64,000 nt of DNA from Hyalella azteca. Taxonomy: Eukaryota; Arthropoda; Malacostraca; Amphipoda; Hyalellidae. The notes beneath the pieces are model-generated. The model saw nothing but the letters and a program-made list of their open reading frames with translations, searched no databases and was not told where the DNA came from. The stretch lies in contig NW_025943705.1 in the NCBI RefSeq assembly GCF_000764305.2, forward strand, positions 125,371 to 189,370, in the 5' to 3' direction. The translations under genes and the position numbers were made by a program. Below, in pieces: positions 47,601 through 59,889 of this stretch (position 1 is the first letter of the stretch; every line of letters starts with the position of its first letter).

Positions 47601-49261
47601 ATGGCTGAAACAATCAAAATGTATATACATACGAAACTATGACCAAGCTAAAACACAAATAACTGCTTCTGCGTATACTAAACGTCCACAATATATGCAT
47701 GCCAAACTATAACTAGGCTGAACATAACATTCTTGTTTTTTTCAATGAATATTGTTTAGCCGAAATTGTAACTCTGCAAGAGTCAGTAATGCAATAAAAC
47801 CGCCCTAATGTATACATATGAAACCATAACCAAACTGAAACACAAATGATCTCTTTCTTTATAACTAATACTTTATTAGAGGCGTAGGGCGCATGGTTCT
47901 GAAGAACAGTGCAGGTTCTACGTAAACAAAACTACCTCATATTGAATAAACATATTAAACTTTAGACAAGTTAGAACACGAACAAATGGTCTCATTTTTA
48001 TTAGCAATTATAATTCACTAGAAGTGGTTGCTCGGCAAGTTATGCAGTTAAGTTGATTGTAATACTTGGTCTTAGCCTAATGTGGCTGAGCCTAATGTGA
48101 CGGAGCCTAATGTGACTGAGCATAATATGACTGAGCTTAATGTGACTGAGCTTAATGTGACTGAGCCTAATGTGACTGAGCCTAATGTGACTGAGCCTAA
48201 TGCGACTGAGCCTAATGCGACTGAGCCTAATGTGACTGAGCCTAAGGTGACTGAGCCTAATGTGACTGAGCCTAATGTGACTGAGCCTAATGTGACTGAG
48301 CCTAATGCGACTGAGCCTAATGTGACTGAGCCTAAGGTGACTGAATCTAAGGTGACTGAGCCTAAGGTGACTGAGCCTAATGTGACTGAGCCTAATGTGG
48401 CTGAGCCTAATGTGACTGAGCCTAATGTGGCTGAGCCTAATGTGACTGAGCCTAAAGTCAGTCTATAGCACTCGTGAAAGACAGTCGCCTTTATCCCATT
48501 ATACATTATAACTACAATGCTAATGGGTAGGCTTGCATTGTTCCCCAATAACCGCTGGTCTGGGAATGGGGTTGGTAATGGTTGGTTATATTTACAAGAG
48601 TTAACTGCTCTGACCTGGCAAGGTTAAAAGGTTTTATTGCCAGAAAGCAATACCGAGGACTCACGTCAGCATGTTGAGGTTCTTCATATCCGCCGCCTAG
48701 ACCACCTCCAAAGCCGCCACCACCACCACCTTTTCCTCCAGCAAATCCACCCTCAAGTTGTCCACCACCCGCTGCAAATCCGCCACCGCCGAGCTGGTCA
48801 CCGCCAAATCCACCATCGCCACCTTTGTTGCCACCGAATTCACCGCCTCCTAGGTGACCGCCACCAGCTTTAATTCCTCCAAATCCACCGCCGCTGATCT
48901 GGTTACCGCCAAATCCGCTATCGCCACCTATGTTGCCACCGAATCCACCACCGCCGTGCTGGCCACCTCCAAATCCGCCACCACCACCTTTGATGCCACC
49001 AAATCCACCGCCACCGTGCTGGCCACCTCCAAATCCTCCACTTCCACCGCCACCTTTGTTGCCACCGAATCCACCACCGCCGAGTTGACCACCACCAAAT
49101 CCACCACCGGCGTGTTGACCGCCGCCAAATCCACCACCGCCAAGTTGATTGCCACCGAAGCCGCCGGCGGCGGGAGCGTTGTACCCGCCATCAGGTATGG
49201 CGGCAACCATCACCACGAGACAGCATAGCACCGCCTGGAATAGTATTAATATCTTTTTCAT
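44627..49261 (-). CDS. Cut-E: pro-resilin-like protein, Gly-rich / RR / GGFGGQ-repeat modules
   Basis: Exons on the minus strand are 48665-49261, 46987-47218 and 44627-45360, giving about 520 residues. Residues 1-22 are a signal peptide (MKKILILFQAVLCCLVVMVAA). Residues 23-199 are Gly-rich (GGGFGGGQHGGG-type). Residues 200-276 hold an intact RR domain (YSFDYKVQDD, GHSEQREGYQTQG, VSLPDGRTQTVTYTADEHGY). The rest, about 243 residues, is a GGFGGQK/GGFAGQQ repeat ending in QQGYN. The join from RR exon to repeat exon uses GGGG|GTAAGT and TTTTTTCAG|GC; the split codon becomes GGC (Gly), so phases agree. Gly-rich arms on both sides of an RR domain match the layout of pro-resilin: an elastic matrix anchored to chitin. 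Retention of the last intron would end the protein after KYINS. The TTCCAG before AVLCC could be an acceptor, which would put the true start in an upstream micro-exon. Confidence 0.8.
45600..45960 (+). repeat. 21-bp minisatellite in Cut-E last intron
   Basis: About 17 degenerate units of type ACACATTCAATACATACACG. The unit length is a multiple of three, which keeps several frames open. Confidence 0.85.
46540..46850 (+). repeat. 48-bp minisatellite in Cut-E last intron
   Basis: Six to seven units contain GAAATATTATAACAATTC and AGTGATGATCGAATCTTCAC. The minus-strand reading is open but is a repeat translation. Confidence 0.85.
47221..47660 (-). repeat. About 40-bp minisatellite abutting the acceptor of the Cut-E RR exon
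   Basis: About ten units of type GCATATATTCATACCATTA (minus strand) run up to the acceptor GCATATATTCATAACACATT-ACAG at 47219. The real acceptor region matches the unit for about 14 bases. Confidence 0.75.
48072..48465 (+). repeat. 15-bp minisatellite in Cut-E second intron
   Basis: About 26 units of CCTAATGTGACTGAG. Both strands are open in some frames because the unit is five codons long. Confidence 0.95.
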
Positions 49262-49312
49262 GCATGAATATTTGTCTCTGTTTGTATTTGTTTGAAGCTT
49301 GATAGCGTAAAG

Positions 49313-49545
49313 ATATAGGGGCTGTTGGGGCACGTATCCAGGATACTTATGGCTCCGCAATATATAGTGGCTGTTGGGGCGCGTATCCAGGATACTTATG
49401 GCGCCGCAATATATAGAGGCTGTTGGGGCGCGTATCCAGGATACTTATGGCGCCGCAATATATAGGGGCTGTTGGGGCGCGTATCCAGGATACTTATGGC
49501 GCCGCAATATATAGGGGCTGTTGGGGCGTGTATCTAGGATACATC
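49313..49545 (-). repeat. Five 49-bp units with palindrome and TATA-like box in the Cut-E promoter region
   Basis: Five units at exact 49-bp spacing carry the palindrome GTATCCAGGATAC (starts 49334, 49383, 49432, 49481; the fifth at 49530 has one change). Each also carries a minus-strand CTATATATT box. The array begins about 50 bases upstream of the proposed Cut-E ATG. Confidence 0.85.
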
Positions 49546-52500
49546 TCGTGTCGGGATTTTAGTTGGACTAGCAAAAAATAGGGAAGAAGGGCTGTGATGT
49601 AAATGTAACTTTTGACTTTGATGAAGCAAATTTAATTTTAGTACTGTTAAAAGATGATAAATTCAATTTTTCAAACTTCGAAATGTGAGTTAGATGAGAA
49701 TTATTTCTTAGAGTTGAGCCTGAACAGGTCTTTCTCTTATCAACATCAATAAAGTTCGAAAATTTACAACGTGGTTCGAGACAAGAAGATTTAGAGAAAC
49801 AACATTCCTGAATCTGAGGGATTACCCCGATCATAGCTGGGTTAACCTGCTAGCGACTAGTATAGTTAATACCAGATTTACAATGAGTCCTTTTTGTGAT
49901 TAGGTTAATATTAAACATTGTACCAATGATTAAGTAAGATTTCAATCGTTATTTAAATGGTGATAACCTACTAAAGAGGTCATATAAGTTTTGGAGAACT
50001 CAGTTTCAAGTGCATGCTTCGTCGGAACCTCAATGCTGCGTAATAATCTATCCTGCACAGGATAACTAGGAGGTTTCATTTTTATAGGCTTATAATTATA
50101 AAATATGATATTATAGATTTCGATTATAAATGTGAGAGATTGTGGGAGGGGTTAATATGGGTTATATGAGGGATTATGTGGCAATTTATAAATTTAAAAT
50201 GTTTTAGTTTCCTATCGGCAGCTTTGACTCATCTAAGTACTTCGTATACCGAGACTAAGGCTATGCAGCAGGCCATGTCTTCCTTACGGAGTGTATATTA
50301 AAAAAATATAACTCAGTACTCAATGCAGTAAGTGACAGAGAGCGCATTTTCTCGTCGATGAAAACATGAAGTCACGGACGGACAAATAGACGGACAGACG
50401 GACGGACAGACGGACATGGCGAGCACAATAGTGCATTTTTTCATAAATGAGAAAATGCGTTAAACAAGATCGAATTCAGCCGCCGTGGCAAGGACGTCCT
50501 AGGAGATTTGACTCAAAATTTCGGTTGCTTATATCGCAAATTAAATTGATCGCCATTGACAGAAATGTAAACGAATGTGTGTGTAACGAACGGCCTAACC
50601 TGTAAAACGAGTGAAGGAACGCCATTTTAAAATGTTTACATCATCAAACCAAAATGCTTTAATAACGCCTATACTGGCTAGGAGTAAATACACATAGTTT
50701 ATTATTTTTTCTAGGGTCACACCTATAGACATCAATGCAGTTCGTACCTAATGACCTGGTGACGACAGTAGACCACCGGTAATGGAAACTTCGCAAACAC
50801 ATTAGCATTTGCCTGAGGCACTTCCTTCTTTCGTTAGTTATGAACAAATACAGTTGAAAACTCGTTAAACGCCAACGCAAAATTCTTAGGCAATTGCTTC
50901 AATTACTTTAACTAACACACTTTCTTTTTCGTTTGTAGTATGAGTTGAATTTTGCAAATAATTTAATTAGCATCCGTTGCTTACATTATATTGTTTTATG
51001 ATAGCTAAATGAATAGTTTATCAATATTGAAGGATTATGCTACGCATTTCGCACTTAACGAGCAGTTGCGACTAGAAAGGGAATTTCGGGAGTGAAGCGG
51101 AAGTTTGTATGAAATAACTTAATATTGCCTTCCATATTCATATTTTTAATGAATTTTTCACACGTATAAGTTTTGTTTTTGGTCGAAAAATCTTCATGAA
51201 CATTGAGGAATTAGAAAACTTTTTGCTCATAAATTTTTAGGTAATAATCAGGAACATACCGATAACATTTCATTTACCTGCGAAAAAAATCAGGATAAAA
51301 TTTATCTCAATACAATTATTAATTCTCGTGTATGATCACAAATCGCCAATTCCGTTACTTAATTACATCAGATTTTGATTATAAAGAGTGTCATTAAAGG
51401 CTGCCTGATTGAAGCAGCACGTAACAATATAATTTTAACAGCTTCAAATTCAAGGCAACTTTCTAATACATTCTTCAGGAAATACGCAAACCTTTACACC
51501 AGCAACTGAAGGCAAAAATGGAAGCAATCATGTGCAATGACGCGCAGAAAGGGAACGTGTGAAGCGCACACGTAATATTCATCTCTGCCACGTCACGTTC
51601 ATTTTATTAACACTGATTAATGTATTAAATTTTAGATATTCAAAGCCACACATAGCTTCATTTTCTCAAATTTATTAACTTTGATTAATGTATTAAATGT
51701 TAGTTATTGCAAAATGATATCCACACACAGCTTCATTTTCTCAAAGTGGTCTAATTCTAATTGGAGTTGAACAATAAAAATTGCCTTTCATCGTTAAAAG
51801 TAGCTTATGATTAAGCCTCAACAAGTTCTTGGTTTGTTGTTACAGTTATAATTCTTTTGGTGTTATTAATACAATATTTACAATATTCTTCATTTTAGGG
51901 GCTTCGATCCATTTAATTAAGTAACAGAATTAATATCTTCGTATCAGGCACTTCAAAAATTCAAAGTAACTTTGAATCTGAACGCCAATTTTCGCGATCA
52001 ACATATTCATAATAACTATTATTACGATATTTATCGATAATTAATGTATGAACTGAACTAATGCATGAGTTAAATTTGCTCACTACAACCATTGCAACCA
52101 AGCAACCATTATTGTCCTCTCACAGTACTTGCGGTTATAATGGGCCACTAGGTGCACACTCAATTTGATCAATTTTAAAAAAGCTACGTGTGTGATAATT
52201 AAATAAATTTGTGATAAAAAGTTAACTAAACTCAACATTCAATTTTTACGATCTTATATGTAAAAACCGCTTATTTTACTTACATAATTCGTGAGCAATA
52301 AAACAAAAAGCAAATTAAAAATTCAACAAAATATCCAAAAAACCAACACCCGTACTTACGATTTTTTTCATATTGAAAACTTCAAATCCACTGGTGAGAA
52401 TTCCGAGAAAAATTATATGCAAAAGAAATTCGATCGATCGATGTTGAGAAATTCAATTCGTCGAAGTGTATTATAAACAGCAGAATCGTAATTGCTACAG

Positions 52501-52874
52501 AACTATACTTGTATTACAGAACTGTAGCAGCATGTACAAGAAAACTGTTCGATTTTCCAAAGGTTTTCAGACGAGAGGAAAACCGCTGGTCGAACTGGAT
52601 CGAGGTACCAGAAAGAAGTGAAGGACTGCAGATCCTGAGTGTATATATACTGCCGACATGACCAGGTCGTTAGAGCATTTCACGCCAATGACCTTCACTT
52701 AAACGCGAGCCTTCTTTCTCCAAACTTTGACCTCAGGGCCTATAAACTGGCACGGACTTCTTTGGTAAATCATCAGGGCCGGCTATTTGCCACTGCATGG
52801 TCACCTCTACTTATTATATTTTTTATATATTTCTAAGTTATATTCTTATTCTCATAATTGTGAATGCTATTATT
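49546..52874. other. AT-rich spacer upstream of Cut-E
   Basis: A minus-strand CTATAAAAATG at about 50080-50090 is a possible distant TATA box. Otherwise only the palindrome-rich element copy 4 is present. Confidence 0.4.
50301..50464 (+). mobile_element. Palindrome-rich dispersed element copy 4
   Basis: Same layout; the 16-bp palindrome has decayed (ACTCAATGCAGTAAGT). Confidence 0.84.
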
Positions 52875-52952
52875 AATAGCTTTATTATAATATTAATAAT
52901 AATAATAATAAAAATAATAATGATAATAATAATAATGATAATAATAATAATG

Positions 52953-53016
<64 letters not shown>

Positions 53017-53050
53017 TATTAATACCAATAATAATAATAATAATAATAGT
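52875..53050 (+). repeat. (AAT)n trinucleotide microsatellite
   Basis: Long ATAATAATA run with a few interruptions. Confidence 0.95.
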
Positions 53051-53407
53051 TTATTATTTTCGAATAAATTTATTCGTAACTAATACTTTAGCTTTCAGCC
53101 AATGTGCTCTTGTCCTTTGCGTGTTCAACCACTTAAACCACAATTATTACTTACTATGTTCACGCTAGGTTTATATATCTAATGCCACATAACTCACACC
53201 ATGTACGGTTCTCCCCTCAAATTTGTGGTACTCTACTTGCAACTCGTTGAATTACTGCCCTTTAGTTATAAAGTATCTCATGTCTCAATGGTATTTCATT
53301 GTACGAAGTTCTTCGCTCTACTGCGTGGCACGCCGCTTGATTTTGCATTATTTTTTATTTTTATTAAATTAATCCTAATTAAACCAAAAGGATAAAGTTT
53401 TTAATGA

Positions 53408-53515
53408 AAGCCGTGAAACGCCTCTAATGAGAAGCACGATACGCCTCTAATGAGAGGCATAATAAGCCTCTAATGAGAGGCATGATACGTCTCTAATATG
53501 AGGCATGATTCGCTC
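53408..53515 (+). repeat. About 30-bp repeat with a small hairpin per unit
   Basis: Four units carry GCCTCTAATGAGAGGC, a 6-bp stem with a 4-nt loop. Confidence 0.85.
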
Positions 53516-53919
53516 TTTCCTCATTCCTATGATAATTTTATTCACTCCCGTCAGAGGCCACAAGGCCTCTTTATAGGGGTTTTGCGGATGTTCTGAGCTG
53601 TAATGGCCACTTTACAGCAGTTCTAATTTATTTTGGACGGTAAGGACTGCTGTCTGATTTTTTAACTGAATTATAGGCTGTATAATGACGTATGCTGTAT
53701 ACATACATTTGTTTTACTATTTTAAAGACTGTTAGACAGCGACAATGCTTGTTTGCTTATGGAATGACGGTTTGTTGCAATTGCTACCAGGCAATGCATT
53801 CCTAATTTGATGCAGTCAAATACTGGTATATACTTTTGATGATCACAAGTTCCATTCAGGCCGAATTAAGCAGCGCTATCTTCCACAAACTTCAAACCCG
53901 GTATATGGATTTACTGAAG

Positions 53920-54300
53920 ACTTTGCAAGGCCTGTAGAGGGATTTACTGAAGACTTTACAAGGCCTGTAGAGGGATTTACTGAAGATTTTGAAAGGCCTT
54001 TAGGCGGATTTACAGAAGACTTTGTAAGGCCTGTAGACGGATTTACAGAAGACTTTGCAAGGCCTGTAGAGGGATTTACTGGAGAGTTTGCAAGGCCTGT
54101 AGAGGGATATTTTGTATACTTTGCAAGACCTGTAGACGGATTTACAGAAGACTTTGCAAGGCCTGTAGAGGGATATACTGTATACTTTGCAAGGCCTGTA
54201 GAAGGATTTAATGAATACTATGCAGGGCGTGTAGAGGGATTTACTGAAGACTTTGCAATGCCTGTAGAGGATATATTTACTGAAGACTTTACATGGTCGT
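53920..54300 (+). repeat. About 33-bp minisatellite, GGCCTGTAGAGGGATTTACT
   Basis: About eleven degenerate units with GAAGACTTTGCAA. Confidence 0.92.
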
Positions 54301-55715
54301 AATAAATTCATTACGAGTATACGAAACACTGCGAATGCTAGATGAAGTATGGCGTGAAAACATCGTTAAATCAATTATGGCTAGCATATATTGAACTCAT
54401 AGTTTGGAATCAGTGAACCCATGTCGAAAGGAGACAACTCTTCTAGCTTGCAGATAATTAAAAATCTGTATCGCTTGAAACTTGCAAATGATTGCTTACA
54501 TATTAATAGAAAGTCAGTTAAGGTTTCTTTGAAATAAACGGCATATATAACGCTTTAAATACAAATGTGATGTTCTTATAGCAGAAATAACGCTTTGAAA
54601 GTATCTAATTTAACAATGCCCAATAATGTACTATAATGATCGGTTATAAATCCATTATGTAAGAATTGTAGCAGCTACTAGAACTAGCTGCAACAATTCT
54701 CACACAATTGGAGCACTCGAACTTTCAAGTTTAAATATATGAAAGAATATTTTGATAGAGAATAGATGGATTTAAATACGAACGAGTATATGATCTTTGA
54801 ATGACTTACGCTGCCGACAAATGTGACTAATTTCACTCACTAATTTTACTCAGTGTGACTCTTTAACTCATGCAAGAGGTTAATAGCGCTCACGCTAATA
54901 TGGCATTGTGTTCAGCATTATGTTTATGCGTGGTGCATGTTGCGGTTATGTCGTGCCATGTGGTCATGCCATGCCCTTTGGAAAACCGCCGCATTGTGCT
55001 TGCGTAGGAAACTTATGGCACGCAGAGATAGAAATGTGCGATGACGTTGCAGTTTCGGAGTTCGTACTACGCTTTCCTTCAGGCCTATTTAAAAAAAAAT
55101 TAAACCTCTTCGTTTCTTCGGTGAAGATCATGTAACACCGATTACAACAAACAGAAGGGTTTATATGTTACGACGTCTTTTTTATTTCCGACCGATTTAG
55201 GAAAAGTTGGGTTTAAATGTCTAGTTTTTTTTAATTAATGTCACTATACAATATAAATAAAGTTATACAGCTTTGAGTAATAATATTTGTATCTAAGCGA
55301 AGTAAGGTTCATTGTTTTTTGACCTGTAATTAGCAAACATTTATTTGGATCTTACAATGTTTTCTATGTATGTTCCCCCCATCCTTCATATGATAGCACT
55401 TATCATTTCAATGATATAACTTATTGACATATTATTAACTAAACATCGACCATTATAAATTAACTTGATACTGCATTAATCGGAATTTTTTTGAGCGTAG
55501 AGTCGCCCGACAATCGGTTCACTAAAATTAAAAACTGGATTTTCAGCTCAAAAATTTATGTGCTAAATATTAGACACAAAATTTTGAAGCATTTGAAGTG
55601 GCTTTCCGGAATTTTACAGTCTCTTCACATTTCACTTTAATTATTTTCATTTAAAATGAAAAACTACCATTGTATTTTTGGTATTTTCTCCTACCTATAG
55701 AAGGTTTTTAGATCA
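54301..55715. other. AT-rich spacer, no gene seen
   Basis: A 75-codon open stretch at 54908 has no recognisable signature. Confidence 0.45.
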
Positions 55716-55935
55716 TATGTGGAGAGTAGATAAGGAGGGTAGATGTGGAGAGTAGATGTGGAGAGTAAATGTGGAGAGTAGATGTGGAGAGTAGATGTGG
55801 AGAGTAGATGTGGAGGGTAGATAAGAAGAGTAGATGAGGAAAGTAGATGTGGTGAAGAGATGCATAAAATAAATGTAGGATAGTAGATGGGGAAGGGATG
55901 CGTAGAATTAATGTAGGCGAGTAGATGTAGACATG
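55716..55935 (+). repeat. 15-bp minisatellite, GAGAGTAGATGTGGA
   Basis: About nine clear units, then degenerate copies. Confidence 0.9.
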
Positions 55936-56915
55936 AACAAGTATATGCATTGTATATAGACGGAAGCGAATGCCGGTCTCCAGTGTAATCGCTGCTAACA
56001 ATATCGGGCAAAAAATGGCCGTTATGCAAGTAACTTTTACAGAAAAAACGGCTTTTACGAGAGGGCTTTTGCGAACAACAAACGGCCGCAAACCGCCAGC
56101 AATTTTTCCGTAAACTTTTTCAAGCACGCGATCTTTGACACCCATATCAAGCGTACGTTCTTTTTAAAAATGTCACTTTTTGCGAAAAACGTCATTATAT
56201 CCAAAAGCAATTATGAAATTCATGCTTCTATTTAATGCTAAATTAAAATTTGGTTATTTGACCTTATATCACTCCGGTTATTTGACCTTATATAGCTGTC
56301 GCCTTCAGCGCCTTGTTCGGTGTAGGTCGCGGTCTCTGTGGTATATAGCGTTACTACTGTTACGTGACTAGGCATATATGTGACATGGTCGTACTTAATG
56401 TGACATGGCCTTTAGCGACCTTTTATATAGATGATGAAGGGTTGAAATAACGAGTGAAGGGTTCAAATTGCAAGTAAATAGTTGAAGCTGCAAGTTCAAG
56501 AACCAACACGCGAGCAAAGACCGGTCTCGTATAATGGTCATATTGTAGTAATTTATATATTAAATGGTCATTTTTATATATCGTACCTAGGGTCTGGTAT
56601 AGCATGTGATTTAAAAAAAAAATAATCATCGGCGTGTTAAAGGCGCCGGACATCGGTAATGAGTGACCACCAGCTAGTGAAAAGCTAAAAAATTCAACAG
56701 AAAGAACATCAACAGAGTTTAGGTTATTCTATGGCCTGTAGGAAGAACATTTCTACAAATTATCTTAATACGGTTAAAAATTGTTTGTAAATTACTGTTC
56801 ACAAGAAGTATTGGCAGATCTTTAATTGGTCCTTGTTGTTGAACGTTGACCAAGACGTGACGTCACTAACATCACGTCGAGACGTCGCCAACTGACGTCC
56901 AGAGTTAGGAATCTT
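55936..56915. other. Spacer, no gene seen
   Basis: The only repeat noted is a GGTTATTTGACCTTATAT direct repeat at about 56252 and 56277. Confidence 0.45.
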
Positions 56916-56919
56916 CGCC

Positions 56920-57079
56920 CGTTGCAGTGCAGGCAACGGGCAAGACGTCCTCGTGCGCAGTGCAGGCAACGGGCAAGACGTTCCTCGTGCGCAGTGCAGG
57001 CAACGGGCAAGACGTCCTCGTGCGCAGTGCAGGCAACGGGCAAGACGTCCTCGTGCGCAGTGCAGGCACCGGGCAAGAC
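56920..57079 (+). repeat. 33-bp GC-rich minisatellite
   Basis: About five units of type GTGCAGGCAACGGGCAAGAC plus GTCCTCGTGCGCA. Confidence 0.93.
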
Positions 57080-57080
57080 N
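57080..57080. other. Single unresolved base (N), probable assembly join
   Basis: The N separates two unrelated GC-rich minisatellites and probably marks collapsed sequence. Confidence 0.7.
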
Positions 57081-57236
57081 GCGCGGGTTGCGGTCACGGT
57101 ACCGTGCGCGGGTTGCGGTCACGGTACCGTGCGCAGGTTGCGGTCACGGTACCGTGCGCAGGTTGCGGTCACGGTACCGTGCGCGGGTTGCGGTCACGGT
57201 ACCGTGCACAGGTTGCGGTCACGGTACCGTGCGCGG
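57081..57236 (+). repeat. 25-bp GC-rich minisatellite with CACGGTACCGTG palindrome
   Basis: About six units of GGTTGCGGTCACGGTACCGT; each contains a perfect 12-bp palindrome. Confidence 0.95.
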
Positions 57237-57327
57237 CCTTCACGGCGGCGGTGAGGCAGTGAAAGTCGCACCGTGGGCGACCGACGCGAATCTGGCCGCT
57301 GGCGACGTGCAAGGAAGCGACCTCGGG

Positions 57328-57620
57328 TGATTAATGGTGAATATTGTGCACGGTGATTAATGGTGAATATTGTGCACGGTGATATACGGTGATTAATGTT
57401 GGATATTGTTCACGGTGATTAATGGTGAATATTGTACACGGTGATTAATAGTGAATATTGTTTACGGTGATTAATGGTGAACATTGTGCACTGTAATTAA
57501 TGGTGCATATTGTACACGGTTAATAATGGTGAATATTGTACACGTTGATTAATGGTGAATATTGTACACGGTAATAATGATGAATAATGTACATAGTAAT
57601 TAATAGTGAATATTCTACAC
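57328..57620 (+). repeat. About 26-bp minisatellite, GGTGATTAATGGTGAATATT
   Basis: About eleven units, degenerate at the end. Confidence 0.92.
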
Positions 57621-57834
57621 GTTAGTTGCTTGTAGCATCTGGATGCAGAAATAATTCATATTTCAGTCTGTCTTTTGCATTTGTACATCCAGTTCTCATT
57701 CATAAGTAATTAATACGTATAGCTGCTACAGGCAAGTAATGCCTATAAATGTTTGATGCAGTAAAGTTTAGAAGCATACGAGGCAGTAGTATATACAGGA
57801 ATATGTATAAATATCTAAAACAGTAGCATATACA

Positions 57835-58040
57835 GTAACATGAACATTGTACATGTATCTGATGCAGTAGTACATACAGTAACATGTACAGTATCTGATG
57901 CAGTAGTACATACAGTAACATGTACAGTATCTGATGCAGTAGTACATACAGTAACATGTACAGTATCTGATGCAGTAGTACATACAGTAACATGTACAGT
58001 ATCTGATGCAGTAGTATATACAGTAACATGTACATTGTAC
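57835..58040 (+). repeat. 36-bp minisatellite, ATCTGATGCAGTAGTACATA
   Basis: Five near-identical units containing CAGTAACATGTACAGT. The unit is twelve codons, so open frames are expected. Confidence 0.95.
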
Positions 58041-58557
58041 ATGTCTCTGATGACCAGTGCTGCACCAAGTATATATCGATCGCCATGTATTTTGTATGCG
58101 CATTATTTTAGTGTTATTACAAATTTTACTCCATTGTATTTCTTGGCTTCAAATATAATGATTTATTTTAAATTAGATAGATTCTTCACACTCATAAAAA
58201 AAAATTTGAACATAACTGATAATAGCTCGAACACCCATGAACATTAACGAACATTACCTAGGCAAATATTTTTTCACTTTGTGAATAAATATAATATATT
58301 TGTATTCAGTTTGCGAATAAATATTTACCAATTCACTGTGTGAATAAATTTCATATATTTGCTTATTTACTTTGTGAATAATTATTTGCTAAATTTCCTA
58401 TTTGTATCACGAGTATTGATATTGTTAAATTAAACGCGAAATTCATCGCTTCCATCCTTCACTAGTTTCCACCCGCAGGAAGTAATTTCGTTCACTTTCA
58501 CCCCGCGAACATTCCTCCATGACGTATTCATTTCCTGCACTCATGACCCATACACGG

Positions 58558-58965
58558 CCTTGGGGAAATTCTTATTGGGGAAATTCTTATTGGGGAAATT
58601 CTTATTGGGGAAATTTACATTGGAGCAAATTTTATTGGGGAAATTATTATTTGGGAAATACACGTCCTTTATACACGTCCATATGGGGAAATTATCATGG
58701 GGAAATTTAGATTGGGGCAATTATTATTGGGCAAATTATTAATTGGGAAATACACGTCCTTTATACACGTCCTTGGGGAAATTTGTATTGGGCAAATTTT
58801 ATTGGGGAAATTTTATTGGAGAAATTTTATTGGGGAAATTCTCATTGCGGAAATTTTTTTGGGGGAAATTTTTTGAGAAATTCTTATTGGGGAAAATTTA
58901 TCGGTAAAATTTGTATAAGGGAAATTCTTATAGGGAAATTCTTATTAGGGAAATTTTTATTCGAC
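58558..58965 (+). repeat. 16-bp minisatellite, TTGGGGAAATTCTTAT
   Basis: About 22 degenerate units, with an AATACACGTCCTTTATACAC insert occurring twice. Confidence 0.92.
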
Positions 58966-59889
58966 GTAACTTAGGAGCTTGTCCGACGCACCGAAGCGAT
59001 GAGACGTCACGCTTCTGATCATAACGCAAGAGATGCCGCGGATGACGTTATACTCGTCATATAACGTTATACAGACGCTATAAATGCCACATATATTTGA
59101 CTTGTGGTTAAATTCTTATGATGTTATACACTGTGATGCTCGAAAATTGCGATACTGTGTTGTTATGTTGTAGTAATATCTAAATAAAACTAAGTATTAA
59201 ACAAAAAAACAAAAAGCTCGATTTGAAAAGGAATTTTAAACTCTAACAAAACACGACGCCGTTTTTTTTAAATTTTATTGTTGAGCTTCACGGCTTCAAT
59301 GAACAATCGGTTATCAATTAAGATGAGGTCATCAATATCAATAAAATTAATATTAATTAATATAACATCAATTAATATTAAAAATAATAATTAATATATT
59401 ATTAATAATTAATATTATTAATATATTAATAATAATTAATATTAATTAATATTATTTCAATTCGGCTGATATAATTAGTTTGATGTACATTTCCAACTCA
59501 ATTTAGCACGCTAAATTTGGAATTACCTTCTTAAGGTGCCTACTGAAAGTAATAAATATTATATACTTATTAGAAGATCTGTTTAACTCAAATGGTGAGG
59601 TAAATATAATGTAATTGATCTAGGTTATTTATTCCAATTCATAAATCAACAGTTTTCTAAAATGCATGAAATTTGTAGTTGGTCAAATTTTAAATGCTTT
59701 TGAAATTATTTTTCAAAATTTGCAAACTAATTTGAAACATGAAGAATAATATTTGAAAACGTTGGGAGTTCGAGAGAGCAATACTTTTCAAAATAAGCAC
59801 ATAATTATTATTGGAACAATTGATTCAATATTTAGAACTACTTTTAAATAAGTTGTAGGACAAATAACTGAACGCTCAACCTCAGTAAA
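58966..59889. other. AT-rich spacer, no gene seen
   Basis: Contains an AATTAATATTAATT low-complexity stretch at about 59340-59455. Confidence 0.5.

Noticed and set aside
48637..49228. Plus-strand open frames opposite the Gly-rich exon of Cut-E
   Set aside because: They are shadows of the signal-peptide-bearing Gly-rich coding exon on the minus strand.
52639..52836. Short open frame with a tRNA-like start (GACCAGGTCGTTAGAGCA)
   Set aside because: No B box was found downstream and no second copy is in the window.
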